From Rhodococcus sp. 14-2470-1b (GTDB taxonomy: Bacteria > Actinomycetota > Actinomycetes > Mycobacteriales > Mycobacteriaceae), in assembly GCF_002259415.1 (NCBI RefSeq), contig NZ_NPFY01000028.1, positions 176,978 through 240,977 of the forward strand: DNA of 64,000 nt, given 5' to 3'. Below, one piece after another: positions 6,829-15,799 of this stretch; within the stretch, counting starts at the first letter, position 1, and every line of letters starts with the position of its first letter. The notes beneath the pieces are model-generated. The model was not told where the DNA came from, made no database searches, and saw only the letters and a list, made by a program, of their open reading frames with translations. Both the position numbers and the translations under genes were made by a program.

Positions 6829-9327
6829 TCATGTGTCGGATGTCGGTGAGATGGACGACGCCAGCTCCACCGTCATCGTGACGCCGTCGCCGGGGGTGTC
6901 CGACACCGAGACCGATCCGCCCATCGCGTCGACGAAACCGCGGACCACGGACAGTCCGAGGCCGACGCCGGTGGTGTTGTCGGTGTCGCCGAGGCGCTGA
7001 AACGGCTCGAAGACAGCATCTTTCGAGCCGAGCGTGATCCCCGGGCCACTGTCGGCGACAGTGATGATCGTGCGGTCGCCGACGGTAGCGGCGCCGATCC
7101 GGATCGTGGTGTCGGCGGCGTGCCTGGCTGCGTTGTCGACGAGATTGGCCAGTACCCGCTCGAGCAGAATCGGGTCGGCCGCGACGGTGGTGTCCCCGAC
7201 GTCGACGACGAGGTCGGGTGCGCCTCGCGTCGTGGAGTCGCACGCTGCTCGCACCGTGTCCTCGACCCGAACGGTCGACAGCGTGGGCCGAACGACACCG
7301 GCGGCGAGGCGAGACGAATCGAGCAGGTTCCCGACGAGAGCGGTCAACGTGTCGGTGGACTCGTCGATCGTCGCGAGCAACTCGGCGGTGTCGTCGGCGG
7401 AGAACTCGACATCGGTGCTGCGCAGGCTGGAGACCGACGCCTTGACAGCGGCGAGGGGAGTTCGAAGGTCGTGGCTGACGGATGACAGGAGGGCCCGCCG
7501 CAAGCGATCACCCTCCGCCACAACCGATGCTGCGCTCGCCTCCTCGGCCAGTTCGGCTTGACGGATGAGTCCCGCCGCCTGGTTCGCGACCGCTGCGAGT
7601 ACTCGTCGATCGTGCGCACCGGTTTTCGATCCGGCCAACAGCAACGCGAAATCGCCGTCCGGCGTCTCGATCGCGGTGTCGGCCGAGGGGGCGTCGATGG
7701 GCGCGTCGCTACCGACGGATTCGACGACGTCGCCCGATCGCCGAACGATCGATACTGCACGCTGCGAATAGGTTTCACGGACTCGCTCCAGCAAGGTGTG
7801 CAGGTCGCCGCCGCGCAGAACCGTGCCTGCGAACAGTGTGAGCAACTCCGCCTCCTGAGATGCACGTTTCGCCCGCGCGGCACGGCGAGCGGCGACATCG
7901 ACCAGGAAGGCGACAGCGACGGCCATGATCAGCAGCACCACCGTCGTGACGAAATTGTCCGGTTCGGCGATGGTGAAACTGTAGCGGGGGTCGGCGAAGA
8001 AGAAATTGAGAAGCAACCCGGCTATCAGTGCCGACAGCGCCGCTGCGGCAACACCACCGAGCAAGGCGACTGCGAGAACCACCATGAAGAACAAGGCACT
8101 CTCGCCGCCGAGGTCGAGATAGGGGTCCACGAGCAACATCGCCAGTGCCGACAGGAACGGGACGACGACGGCTGCCGCCCAGGAGAGAATCCGCCGGTGC
8201 GTCGGATCGGGTCTGATCAGTCGGGACAGACGCCACCCGCGGCTGACCTCGTCGTGCGTGACCATGTGGACGTCGATCTTCCCCGACTTCTGAATCACGG
8301 CAGCACCGATACCCTCGTCGAGAATGCGGGCCCACCGAGAGCGTCTGGACGTCCCGATCACCAACTGGGTTGCGTTCACGCCGCGGGCGAACTCGAGCAG
8401 GGTGACAGGAACATCGTCGCCGACGACACTGTGCATGCTGGCTCCGAGACGCTCGGCCAGTGCGCGGACCTTACCCATCTGCGGCGCAGACACTCCGCTG
8501 AGCCCATCGCCTCGAATGACGTGCAGCACCATCAGATCCGCGGACGACTTCGATGCGATACGCCGCGCCCGACGCACCAGCGTCTCCGATTCGGGTCCAC
8601 CGGTGACCGACACGACGACCCGCTCGCGCGCCTCCCACGTCTCGGTTATCTGGTGTGCCGTTCGGTATTTGGCCAGGGCCGCATCGACCTGATCGGCGAT
8701 CCACAGAAGGGCGAGTTCCCGCAGCGCAGTGAGGTTGCCCTGCCGAAAGTAATTGCTCAGTGCTGCGTCGATCTTGTCGGCGGCGTAGATGTTCCCGTGC
8801 GACAGGCGGCGTCGTAGTGCTTCGGGAGTGACATCCACCAGTTCGATCTGATCCGCGGCTCGGACCACCGAATCGGGGACGGTCTCGCGCTGCGGGACGC
8901 CGGTGATGTGTTCGACGACGTCGTTGAGACTCTCGAGATGTTGGACGTTGAGAGTCGACACCACATCGATCCCGGCGGCAAGCAAGTCCTCGACATCCAT
9001 CCAGCGTTTGCCGTTTCGGCTGCCGGGGGTGTTGGTGTGCGCGAGCTCGTCGACGAGGACCAGGCCAGGTCCACGCGCGATGACGGCGTCGACGTCGATG
9101 TCCAGCGCTTTGCTACCGCGATAGTCCACGGTTCGCATCGGGACGATCTCGATTCCCTCGAGCAGGGCTGCGGTGCGCGCGCGGCCGTGGGTTTCCACCA
9201 CGGCCGCAACGACATCGCATCCGCGTTCCTTCCTGCGATGCGCTTCGCCGAGCATCGCGAAGGTCTTCCCGACGCCAGGAGCGGCGCCCAGATAGATGCG
9301 CAGTTCACCGCGGGCGTCGGGGGACAT
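6829..9327 (-). CDS. kdpD: Osmosensitive K+ sensor histidine kinase KdpD
   Basis: Senses K+ limitation or turgor and phosphorylates KdpE to induce kdp. At 832 residues it is slightly short of the usual size of about 850-900. It has the N-terminal KdpD domain with Walker A APGVGKT (about residues 16-22) and Walker B LVLVDELAHTNT, then a universal-stress-like domain with GTSRRSRW. Four membrane segments lie at about residues 390-490, followed by a GAF-like region. The kinase core has phospho-His about 618 (SVSHDLRTPLAA), N box LVDNAARHAA and G boxes DSGPGI and GLGLSV. Its start overlaps the kdpC stop (ATGA). No kdpE follows: the next gene is convergent and abuts it. Confidence 0.95.
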   Translation of the reverse strand: MSPDARGELRIYLGAAPGVGKTFAMLGEAHRRKERGCDVVAAVVETHGRARTAALLEGIEIVPMRTVDYRGSKALDIDVDAVIARGPGLVLVDELAHTNTPGSRNGKRWMDVEDLLAAGIDVVSTLNVQHLESLNDVVEHITGVPQRETVPDSVVRAADQIELVDVTPEALRRRLSHGNIYAADKIDAALSNYFRQGNLTALRELALLWIADQVDAALAKYRTAHQITETWEARERVVVSVTGGPESETLVRRARRIASKSSADLMVLHVIRGDGLSGVSAPQMGKVRALAERLGASMHSVVGDDVPVTLLEFARGVNATQLVIGTSRRSRWARILDEGIGAAVIQKSGKIDVHMVTHDEVSRGWRLSRLIRPDPTHRRILSWAAAVVVPFLSALAMLLVDPYLDLGGESALFFMVVLAVALLGGVAAAALSALIAGLLLNFFFADPRYSFTIAEPDNFVTTVVLLIMAVAVAFLVDVAARRAARAKRASQEAELLTLFAGTVLRGGDLHTLLERVRETYSQRAVSIVRRSGDVVESVGSDAPIDAPSADTAIETPDGDFALLLAGSKTGAHDRRVLAAVANQAAGLIRQAELAEEASAASVVAEGDRLRRALLSSVSHDLRTPLAAVKASVSSLRSTDVEFSADDTAELLATIDESTDTLTALVGNLLDSSRLAAGVVRPTLSTVRVEDTVRAACDSTTRGAPDLVVDVGDTTVAADPILLERVLANLVDNAARHAADTTIRIGAATVGDRTIITVADSGPGITLGSKDAVFEPFQRLGDTDNTTGVGLGLSVVRGFVDAMGGSVSVSDTPGDGVTMTVELASSISPTSDT

Positions 9328-9959
9328 CAGCTGCAGCCGGGGGCGGTCAGACCCAGCGCGACGTTGAGCTCCGGCACGTCGACTCGCGCGTTGCCGAGGA
9401 AACCGAGTTGGCGTCCCGAGGTGTACTCGTCGACGAGCGACCTCACCGTGTCCTGACTCAGCCCGTTCACCTGCGCGACTCGGGCGATCTGGATGGCCGC
9501 GTAGGCGGGGCTGATGTGTGGATCGATGCCCGATCCGGATCCGGTCACTGCGTCGGCCGGAACCTGATCCGGGTCGACGTTCTCACGTTCGGCGACCTGC
9601 ACGCGTCGCTGCTCGACGAAATCGGCAAGCGTCTCGCTGCTCGGTCCCTGGTTCGAGGGAAGTGCGGCGGCGGGATCACCCGGTGCGAACGGGTCCTCGT
9701 CGGCCACCGATCCGGTGACCCGGGTGTGGAAGAACGGATCCGGCATGCCGTCCTCGACCTGAGGATCCACGCCGATCAAGCTGCTGCCGACCACGCAGCC
9801 GGCGCTGTCGGTCAACGGCGACCCTTCCGCGGAGTCCGATCCGAGCCTGCTCACCGCCCACACCGCGGCCGGGTACCCGACTCCCAGAATCACCGTGAGC
9901 GTCAGCAGGACGGCGAGTCCGGCGACGATCTGACCGAAGAACCTTTGAACGAAGCGCAT
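9327..9959 (-). CDS. kdpC: K+-transporting ATPase subunit C
   Basis: A 210-residue KdpC, the single-span subunit that stabilises the KdpFABC complex and aids ATP binding. It has one N-terminal membrane segment (IVAGLAVLLTLTVILGVGY) and a periplasmic domain with conserved GSGSGIDPHISPAYA and a final LNVALG. Usual length is 190-210. It starts 1 bp after the kdpB stop and overlaps kdpD by one ATGA, so it is tightly coupled. Confidence 0.96.
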   Translation of the reverse strand: MRFVQRFFGQIVAGLAVLLTLTVILGVGYPAAVWAVSRLGSDSAEGSPLTDSAGCVVGSSLIGVDPQVEDGMPDPFFHTRVTGSVADEDPFAPGDPAAALPSNQGPSSETLADFVEQRRVQVAERENVDPDQVPADAVTGSGSGIDPHISPAYAAIQIARVAQVNGLSQDTVRSLVDEYTSGRQLGFLGNARVDVPELNVALGLTAPGCS

Positions 9960-9960
9960 G

Positions 9961-12069
9961 TCAGCCTATCCCTGGGATGAAACGAACGACGAGATCGATG
10001 AGCCAGATACCGATGAACGGGGTGATCACACCACCGACTCCATAGACGAGAAGGTTCCGCCGAAGCAACGTCCCCGCGTTGGACGGCACGTAACGAACGC
10101 CTTTCAGCGACAGGGGGATCAACCCGATGATGACGAGTGCATTGAAGATCACCGCCGACAGAATGGCCGATTCCGGCGTTGCCAGCCCCATGATGTTCAA
10201 CGTGCCGAGTTGCGGATACACCACGCTGAACAGTGCCGGCAGGATGGCGAAGTACTTCGCGAGATCGTTGGCGAGCGAAAAGGTCGTCAACGCTCCCCGC
10301 GTGATCAGCAGCTGTTTTCCGATCTCGACGACCTCGATGAGTTTCGTGGGATCGGAGTCGAGATCGACCATGTTGCCGGCTTCTTTGGCGGCCGATGTGC
10401 CGGTGTTCATGGCGACGCCGACGTCCGCCTGCGCCAAGGCAGGAGCGTCGTTGGTCCCGTCACCCGTCATGGCCACGAGACGACCACCCTGCTGTTCTCG
10501 GCGAATCAGTTCCAGCTTGTCCTCGGGGGTGGCCTCGGCCAGGAAGTCGTCCACCCCGGCCTGTGCGGCAATTGCTTTGGCGGTCTTCGGGTTGTCGCCG
10601 GTGACCATGACCGTGCGGATTCCCATTGCGCGTAGTTGCGCGAAACGTTCCGCGATTCGAGGCTTGACCACGTCCGACAACTCGATCACGCCGAGGACAC
10701 GCGCCGAGTCGTCCTGTCCGGCGGAGGCGACGACCAGGGGAGTGCCGCCCATCTCCGCGATCGAGGTGACGGTCTCCTGTGCGTGGAAATGTAGGCTAGG
10801 GCCTACATCTCCACGCAGGTGGGAGTCGACCCACGCGAGGACGGAATCCGCTGCCCCCTTGCGGATTCGAGTGCCGTCCAGGTCGATTCCGCTCATTCGC
10901 GTCTGTGCGGTGAACGGGACGAACTCCGCTGACTTCTCCGATTCGGTCGGGTGCAGGGGCAATCCGAAATCGAGCGCGCACAGATCCACGATGCTGCGCC
11001 CCTCCGGCGTTCCGTCCGCGAGTGACGACAACCTGGCGGCCGCCGCCAATTCGTCGGCCGTGACGCCTGGAATCGGATGGAGCCCGGTGGCGCGGCGGTT
11101 TCCGTACGTGATCGTGCCGGTCTTGTCCATCAACAGCGTGTCTATGTCGCCTGCTGCCTCGACAGCGCGCCCGGACATGGCCAGCACGTTGCGCTGGACC
11201 AACCGGTCCATCCCAGCAATCCCGATTGCCGACAGCAGGGCGCCGATGGTCGTCGGAATCAAGCAGACGAGCAGCGCAATCAGTTTGACGGGATCCTGCG
11301 CCTCGCCCGCATACGCGCCCATGGGACCGATCGCGACAACGGCGAGAAGGAAGATGATCGTCAGGGACGCCAGCAGGATGTCGAGCGCGATCTCGTTCGG
11401 GGTCTTCTGCCTCGAGGCGCCCTCGACGAGAGCGATCATCCGATCCACGAACGTCTCGCCCTGCGCGGACGTGATCTCGACGACGATGCGATCCGACAGA
11501 ACCGTGGTGCCACCGGTGACCGCGGAGCGGTCGCCGCCTGATTCACGCACTACGGGTGCGGATTCGCCGGTGATGGCGGACTCGTCGACCGTCGCGATTC
11601 CCTCGATGACGTCGCCGTCGCCTGGGATGACCTCTCCTGCGGAGACGACCACGTGATCCCCGACGCGCAGGTCCGCACCCGGAACTTCCTCGATGCTTCC
11701 GTCGGTTGCCCGACGCTTGGCGACGGTGTCACGTTTGACGGCTCTCAGACTGGCGGCCTGTGCTTTTCCGCGGCCCTCGGCGACGGACTCGGCGAGGTTC
11801 GCGAACAGGAGGGTGAACCACAACCATGCCGCGACGAGCCACGCGAACACCGACGGGGAGAGCACGGCGAGGACCGTGCAGACCACCGATCCGACGAAGA
11901 CGACGAACATCACGGGGTTGCGTGCGAGATGCCGAGGATCGAGTTTGGCCGCGGCGTTCGGCAGCGAAGTCCACAGTTGACGTGGACTGAAATATCCGGA
12001 CCTGACCGGTGACGGTGACTCGTCGACGTCGGATTCGTCGGCGAGGAGCGGGGAGGTGGTGATGGTCAT
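9961..12069 (-). CDS. kdpB: K+-transporting P-type ATPase subunit B
   Basis: The ATP-hydrolysing P-type subunit of the high-affinity K+ pump KdpFABC, 702 residues. The motifs are intact: actuator TGES (ITGESAPV), phosphorylation site DKTGT (about Asp315), nucleotide-site residues [11 protein letters not shown] and [15 protein letters not shown], and the hinge [11 protein letters not shown]. The odd point is in the nucleotide-binding domain: residues about 418-430 are encoded by a palindromic repeat (10780-10817) that recurs elsewhere in the window. From the RKGA region to GGTPLVV the segment is about five residues longer than I recall for E. coli KdpB. The frame is kept, so the pump may still work. 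The start overlaps the kdpA stop by 4 bp. Confidence 0.97.
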   Translation of the reverse strand: MTITTSPLLADESDVDESPSPVRSGYFSPRQLWTSLPNAAAKLDPRHLARNPVMFVVFVGSVVCTVLAVLSPSVFAWLVAAWLWFTLLFANLAESVAEGRGKAQAASLRAVKRDTVAKRRATDGSIEEVPGADLRVGDHVVVSAGEVIPGDGDVIEGIATVDESAITGESAPVVRESGGDRSAVTGGTTVLSDRIVVEITSAQGETFVDRMIALVEGASRQKTPNEIALDILLASLTIIFLLAVVAIGPMGAYAGEAQDPVKLIALLVCLIPTTIGALLSAIGIAGMDRLVQRNVLAMSGRAVEAAGDIDTLLMDKTGTITYGNRRATGLHPIPGVTADELAAAARLSSLADGTPEGRSIVDLCALDFGLPLHPTESEKSAEFVPFTAQTRMSGIDLDGTRIRKGAADSVLAWVDSHLRGDVGPSLHFHAQETVTSIAEMGGTPLVVASAGQDDSARVLGVIELSDVVKPRIAERFAQLRAMGIRTVMVTGDNPKTAKAIAAQAGVDDFLAEATPEDKLELIRREQQGGRLVAMTGDGTNDAPALAQADVGVAMNTGTSAAKEAGNMVDLDSDPTKLIEVVEIGKQLLITRGALTTFSLANDLAKYFAILPALFSVVYPQLGTLNIMGLATPESAILSAVIFNALVIIGLIPLSLKGVRYVPSNAGTLLRRNLLVYGVGGVITPFIGIWLIDLVVRFIPGIG
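10780..10822. repeat. Palindromic repeat, copy A, inside kdpB
   Basis: TGCGTGGAAATGTAGGC at 10780-10796 pairs with GCCTACATCTCCACGCA at 10801-10817, with one mismatch and a 4-nt loop. The flank GGTGGG follows. The arm GTGGAAATGTAGG is identical to that of copy C at 63245. It lies fully inside kdpB and is read in frame. Confidence 0.8.
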
Positions 12070-13820
12070 TGCAATGCCTCTGCGATCGGGCCCAGAGCGA
12101 GGGCCGGGAAGAATGTCAGTGCTGCAACGAGAACCACGGTTCCCAGTACCAGGACCGAGAACAGTGGACCGGTCGTGGGCAGGGTTCCAGGGTTCGGTGC
12201 GCTGCGCCGCTGGGTGACGAGTGAGCCGGCGAGTGCCAGGACGAAGATGATCGGGAGGAAGCGGCCGAGCAGCATCGCGACGCCGAGCGATGTCTGGAAC
12301 CAGTCGCTCGTGACGGTGAGCCCACCGAAAGCGCTGCCGTTGTTGTTGGCAGCGGAGGCGAACGCGTAGAGCACCTCCGTGAAACCGTGGATGGAGCCGG
12401 GAGTGCCCGGTTCACCGGCGTTGCCCTGAAAACCGGTGGTGGACGACAGGATCACGGTGATTGCCGTACCGGTGAGAACCAACGCGGGCATGACGAGCAC
12501 CGACAGCGCGGCGAGCGTGATCTGGCGTTGGCCGATCTTCTTGCCGAGATACTCGGGTGTGCGGCCGACGAGCAGACCGCCGACGAAGACTGCGATGACG
12601 GCGAGGACGAGTAGGCCGTACAAGCCGGTTCCCACACCGCCCGGGGCGATTTCACCCAGCAACATGTTCAGTAGCACCGCACCGCCGCCCAGTGGGGACA
12701 TGCTGTCGTGTGCGGAATTGACCGCGCCGGTGGACGTACCGGTGGTCGCTACGGCGAACAACGTGGACCCAGGGATGCCGAAACGAACTTCCTTGCCTTC
12801 GAGCATCACTCCGGCGGCTTGGGCCGCCACACCGCGTGCGCCCGATTCTGCAGCAGCGGTCACCGCGAGCAGGGCGCCGAACAGTACTGTCACCACGGCG
12901 AGCAGTGTCAGGCCTTGCTTTCGGTCGCCGACCATGGTTCCGAACGTCCGGGTCAATGCCACCGGGACGAGCAGGATGGAGATGATCTGTACGACGTTGG
13001 ACAACGGCGTCGGATTCTCGAACGGATGCGCCGAGTTGGCGGCGAAGATGCCGCCACCGTTGGTACCGAGTTCCTTGATGGCTTCCTGCGATGCGGCAGG
13101 AGCCAGCGCATTACCGGCCGTCGACCCATCGAGTCCGGTGGACGCGAAGCTGCTGGCGAAGGACTGAACGACGCCCTGGGTCAACAGGATCAGGGCGACG
13201 ACGAAGGACAGTGGGAGCAGGATGCGAAGTGAACCGCGTACGAGGTCGACCCAGAAGTTGCCGAGTTCACCGCCGGTCCGTACGCGGACGAATCCACGGA
13301 CAACTGCGATGGCCACCGAAAGCCCGACGGCCGCCGACACGAAGTTCTGCACGGCAAGTCCTACGGGCTGAGTGAAGTTCGACATCGTCGTCTCCGGCAC
13401 GTAGGACTGCCAGTTCGTGTTGGCCACGAACGATATCGCCGTGTTGAACGCAACCGAGGGACTGACGCCGGGGAGGCCACCGTTCAGCGGGAGCACGCCC
13501 TGAACTCGTTGCAGCACATAGAGAAAGAACGCACTCGCAACCGAGAATCCCAGAACGGACAACGAGTACCCGATCCAGGTCTGCTGCGACCGTGAATCTA
13601 TCCGACACAACCGGTAGATCCACGTCTCGACGCGGAGGTCCGCCATCGCCGGTGACCGCACCACGGTCGCCGTCCCACCCGAGGCGGAGGCGACGTCCGG
13701 TTCTCGGTCGCTGTCGTCCGCGAACACTTTCGCCATGTAGTCGCCCAGCGGGACGTAGGCGGCCGCGAGTACGACTGCCACGACGCCGATCTGAAGGGCA
13801 GAAGCCAGAGCAGAGTTCAT
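12066..13820 (-). CDS. kdpA: K+-transporting ATPase subunit A
   Basis: The channel-like K+ translocating subunit of KdpFABC, 584 residues with about ten hydrophobic segments. It begins [20 protein letters not shown]. Selectivity-filter-like loops typical of the family are visible, such as [17 protein letters not shown] (read here as [13 protein letters not shown]), [34 protein letters not shown] and [14 protein letters not shown]. Long insertions were not seen. It follows kdpF by 5 bp and overlaps kdpB by 4 bp, within one operon. Confidence 0.96.
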   Translation of the reverse strand: MNSALASALQIGVVAVVLAAAYVPLGDYMAKVFADDSDREPDVASASGGTATVVRSPAMADLRVETWIYRLCRIDSRSQQTWIGYSLSVLGFSVASAFFLYVLQRVQGVLPLNGGLPGVSPSVAFNTAISFVANTNWQSYVPETTMSNFTQPVGLAVQNFVSAAVGLSVAIAVVRGFVRVRTGGELGNFWVDLVRGSLRILLPLSFVVALILLTQGVVQSFASSFASTGLDGSTAGNALAPAASQEAIKELGTNGGGIFAANSAHPFENPTPLSNVVQIISILLVPVALTRTFGTMVGDRKQGLTLLAVVTVLFGALLAVTAAAESGARGVAAQAAGVMLEGKEVRFGIPGSTLFAVATTGTSTGAVNSAHDSMSPLGGGAVLLNMLLGEIAPGGVGTGLYGLLVLAVIAVFVGGLLVGRTPEYLGKKIGQRQITLAALSVLVMPALVLTGTAITVILSSTTGFQGNAGEPGTPGSIHGFTEVLYAFASAANNNGSAFGGLTVTSDWFQTSLGVAMLLGRFLPIIFVLALAGSLVTQRRSAPNPGTLPTTGPLFSVLVLGTVVLVAALTFFPALALGPIAEALQ

Positions 13821-13825
13821 CGCCG

Positions 13826-13924
13826 TCAGAACCTTTCGGGATCGACGAGTGCAACGAACAGGTACACGATCGTTGCGGCCGCGATCACCAGCAGGATCAC
13901 GCTGATTGCGCCGTCGAGTGTCAT
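13826..13924 (-). CDS. kdpF: K+-transporting ATPase small subunit F
   Basis: A 32-residue single-span peptide that begins MTLDGAISVILLVI and ends LVDPERF. The hydrophobic span and the terminal P-E-R/K-F signature are typical of KdpF, which stabilises the complex like a lipid. The start overlaps the stop of the micro-ORF upstream (ATGA), and kdpA follows after 5 bp. It is too short for ordinary gene callers. Confidence 0.9.
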   Translation of the reverse strand: MTLDGAISVILLVIAAATIVYLFVALVDPERF

Positions 13925-14016
13925 TTGGACACCCCGTTCGAGGCGATGGCCTTCAGGATCAGCGCGCACACACCGAATCCGCCGGCCATGACCACGAGGT
14001 AGCCGAGATCAGCCAT
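13921..14016 (-). CDS. Membrane micro-ORF heading the kdp operon
   Basis: A 31-codon ORF that begins MADLGYLVVMAGGFGVC and ends IASNGVSK, with one predicted membrane span. A GAGGG ribosome site lies about 10 nt upstream of the ATG at 14016, and the stop overlaps the kdpF ATG in the ATGA pattern used throughout this operon. Gene-like signals are therefore good although no family is recognised. It could be an extra small pump subunit, a regulator peptide or a translated leader. It is the first gene downstream of the operon promoter. Confidence 0.7.
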   Translation of the reverse strand: MADLGYLVVMAGGFGVCALILKAIASNGVSK

Positions 14017-14104
14017 GAATTTCTTCGCCCTCTTTTTCGTAGCGTTCCGGCGGCCCAGTGCCTGCCGGTCGACTGCATGTCTACTGCCGTGTGTGCGACG
14101 CGGA

Positions 14105-14130
14105 ACGGATCCTTACGGATCCTTTACGGG
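14105..14130 (-). promoter_or_regulatory. Direct repeats upstream of kdp, candidate response-regulator site
   Basis: The unit ACGGATCCTT occurs at 14105-14114 and again at 14115-14125 (with one extra T), followed by ACGG. On the coding strand this reads as GTAAAGGATCC then GTAAGGATCC, repeats about one helical turn apart, the usual layout for OmpR-class regulators such as KdpE. It lies about 90-115 bp before the first kdp ORF. KdpE binding is inferred. Confidence 0.45.
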
Positions 14131-14223
14131 ACCGAACCGAGTTCTGACGCGAACAAGACGGCAGCGATGAATTTCGAGCGACACGACGGTCGGTACTGCA
14201 GACGACCTCGAAGGAGAAAGAAC

Positions 14224-14850
14224 ATGGGCACGATACGGCTGGAACTGTTCGCGACGCTCGACCTCGTGGCTCAAGCGCCGGGAGGCCCCGAAGAGGATCC
14301 CACCGGGTTTCCCTACGGAGGGTGGCAAGCGCCTCTCATGCACGAACTCACCGGAGCTCAGGTACAGGCTGCGTACGAGGGAACCGACGCGTTACTGCTC
14401 GGGCGTCGAACGTACGACATCTTCGCCGCGTACTGGCCGCACCAGGAAGGTGGTCAGGACGATTCGATCGCGACACTGTTCAACCGCGTCCCCAAGTACG
14501 TGGCGTCGCGCGGCACGCCGGATCTGTCGTGGAACGGTGCCACGCACCTGGGCCCGGACCTGGCGTCGGCGATAGGGGAGATCAGGAATCGGCACGAGGA
14601 CATCAAGGTCGTCGGGAGCCTGAACTTAGTGCAGACGCTGGTGCGCGAGAAGCTCTTCGACCGCATCGATCTGTGGCTGTATCCCATAGTTCTCGGAGTG
14701 GGCAAGAAGGTGTTCGACGGTGGTTCGGTCCCCACCAACCTCGAGCTGCTGGCTCCGCCGGAGGCCACGGACAACGGCGTCACCTACCTCCAGTACGGGC
14801 GTCTCGACGGCACGCCGCAGACAGGCGACATGTCCGCCGAGCGGCAGTGA
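14224..14850 (+). CDS. Dihydrofolate reductase-family protein (RibD C-terminal fold)
   Basis: A 208-residue protein of the RibD_C/DHFR-like superfamily. It has the opening beta strand MGTIRLELFATLDLVAQAPG, the nucleotide-binding feature LLLGRRTYDIFAAYW (about 57-71), VVGSLNLVQTLVREKLFDRI and a final strand YPIVLGVGKKVFDGG. Such stand-alone proteins probably reduce small substrates with NADPH; the substrate is unknown. ATG 14224 was chosen because AAGGAG lies about 8 nt upstream. It diverges from the kdp operon and ends before a strong hairpin shared with the convergent RidA gene. Confidence 0.85.
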   Translation: MGTIRLELFATLDLVAQAPGGPEEDPTGFPYGGWQAPLMHELTGAQVQAAYEGTDALLLGRRTYDIFAAYWPHQEGGQDDSIATLFNRVPKYVASRGTPDLSWNGATHLGPDLASAIGEIRNRHEDIKVVGSLNLVQTLVREKLFDRIDLWLYPIVLGVGKKVFDGGSVPTNLELLAPPEATDNGVTYLQYGRLDGTPQTGDMSAERQ

Positions 14851-14872
14851 TTCGGAAGGCCCGGATGCACGT

Positions 14873-14905
14873 CAGGGTGCCCCGGACTTCTACCGGGGCA
14901 CCCTG
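14873..14905. terminator. Bidirectional terminator hairpin
   Basis: Perfect 13-bp arms CAGGGTGCCCCGG (14873-14885) and CCGGGGCACCCTG (14893-14905) with a 7-nt loop, placed between the convergent ends at 14850 and 14925. No T run is present, common for high-GC actinobacteria. Confidence 0.8.
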
Positions 14906-14924
14906 CGCGGAGTCGGGGGTGGTG

Positions 14925-15290
14925 TCAGGACACGATCGCGTCGGCTTCGATCTCGACGAACAGTGCTTCGTCGATGAGTGCGCCGACTCCGAGAAGCGTC
15001 GACGCCGGACGGGTCGAGGCAAAGATCTCGCCGTGGACTGCGGCGACTTCCTGCCACAGCGACACATCGGTCAGGTAGATGCGGGTACGGATGACGTCCT
15101 GCAGCGAACCACCCGCCTCCACCAGCGCGCGTTCGATGGTCTCGAGTGCGGCTCGGGCCTGCTCACCCGCGGTCGCTCCCTGACCGGTGGTGCCGGACAC
15201 CGCGATGTGGTTGCCGATCCGGACTGCGCGGCTGTACCCGATCTTGGGTTCCCACTCGGACCCGGACGAGATGTTCTGTCTTTGGCTCAT
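14925..15290 (-). CDS. RidA family protein
   Basis: A 121-residue Rid (YjgF/YER057c/UK114) protein. RidA-type enzymes hydrolyse reactive enamine/imine intermediates to keto acids, but many paralogues have other roles. Family features are GYSRAVRIGNHIAVSGTTG, the middle helix EQARAALETIERALVEAGG and VIRTRIYLTD; the usual catalytic-type Arg is in the TRIYLTD block. ATG 15290 (MSQRQNISSG) is preferred to a TTG three codons earlier. The gene lies 19 bp beyond the SRPBCC gene on the same strand, so the two may be co-transcribed. Confidence 0.88.
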   Translation of the reverse strand: MSQRQNISSGSEWEPKIGYSRAVRIGNHIAVSGTTGQGATAGEQARAALETIERALVEAGGSLQDVIRTRIYLTDVSLWQEVAAVHGEIFASTRPASTLLGVGALIDEALFVEIEADAIVS

Positions 15291-15309
15291 GGGGCCCAAT
15301 TATGCTGCT

Positions 15310-15780
15310 CTACTTGTAGAACCCGTCGCGCAGGTTGATTCCGTGCTCCACCCACACTTTGAGGGCAGCGAGCATTCCCGTCCAGCCCTGGCAGTTGCCG
15401 AACGCGCTCTTCGCACCGGCAGGCGTCGGCCTCCACGAGGACTCCGTGATCGTCACCAGTGTCCTGGTGTCGTCGTCGAGTGGCTCGAACTCGAAGGTCG
15501 TCGTGGTGCTCCCGTCGTCGGAGGACGTACCTTCGCCGTCCCACCTGATCACGATCCGATTGGGTGGATCGGCGTCGATCACCTGAACGGGAAACGCGCC
15601 GGGAAAGTCGTGGAAATCCCAGGTCACTTCGGCGCCTGCGTCGAGGCGCCCGCGTGCACCTCCGGTGCTGAAGTACTTCGACAGCTGCTCGGGGTCGGCG
15701 ACGGCCTCGTAGACATCGGCGACGGGTCGGGAAATTCGTCCCGACACGGTGAAGGACAGTTCGGTCAGATTCTCGGACAT
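15310..15780 (-). CDS. SRPBCC/AHSA1-type protein
   Basis: A 156-residue START-like protein of the AHSA1 group, with N-terminal strand ELSFTVSGRISRPVADVYEAV, WDFHDFPGAFPVQVI and a C-terminal helix with QGWTGMLAALKVWVEHG. These small cavity proteins bind hydrophobic ligands; the ligand is unknown. Genes of this type often sit beside an ArsR-like repressor, as here. Its ATG (15780) is part of one arm of a palindrome whose other arm contains the ArsR start, so both promoters lie in the same 16 bp. Confidence 0.88.
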   Translation of the reverse strand: MSENLTELSFTVSGRISRPVADVYEAVADPEQLSKYFSTGGARGRLDAGAEVTWDFHDFPGAFPVQVIDADPPNRIVIRWDGEGTSSDDGSTTTTFEFEPLDDDTRTLVTITESSWRPTPAGAKSAFGNCQGWTGMLAALKVWVEHGINLRDGFYK

Positions 15781-15799
15781 GTTGTATTTTTACAACATG
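15778..15799. promoter_or_regulatory. Shared operator/promoter of SRPBCC and ArsR genes
   Basis: GTTGTA-TTTT-TACAAC fills the whole 16-bp gap (15781-15796), and the two start codons extend the arms to 9 bp (CATGTTGTA/TACAACATG). TATTTT at 15785-15790 can act as a -10 for ArsR, 6 nt before its ATG, and TAAAAA-like bases do so on the other strand. Both transcripts would be leaderless. Confidence 0.75.

Noticed and set aside
7558..8817. A 419-codon open frame antisense to kdpD
   Set aside because: The kdpD motifs on the other strand are complete; the antisense product is Gln/Arg-rich without domains.
10127..11656. A 509-codon open frame antisense to kdpB
   Set aside because: Same reason: a Ser/Thr/Ala-rich mirror of kdpB with no family features.
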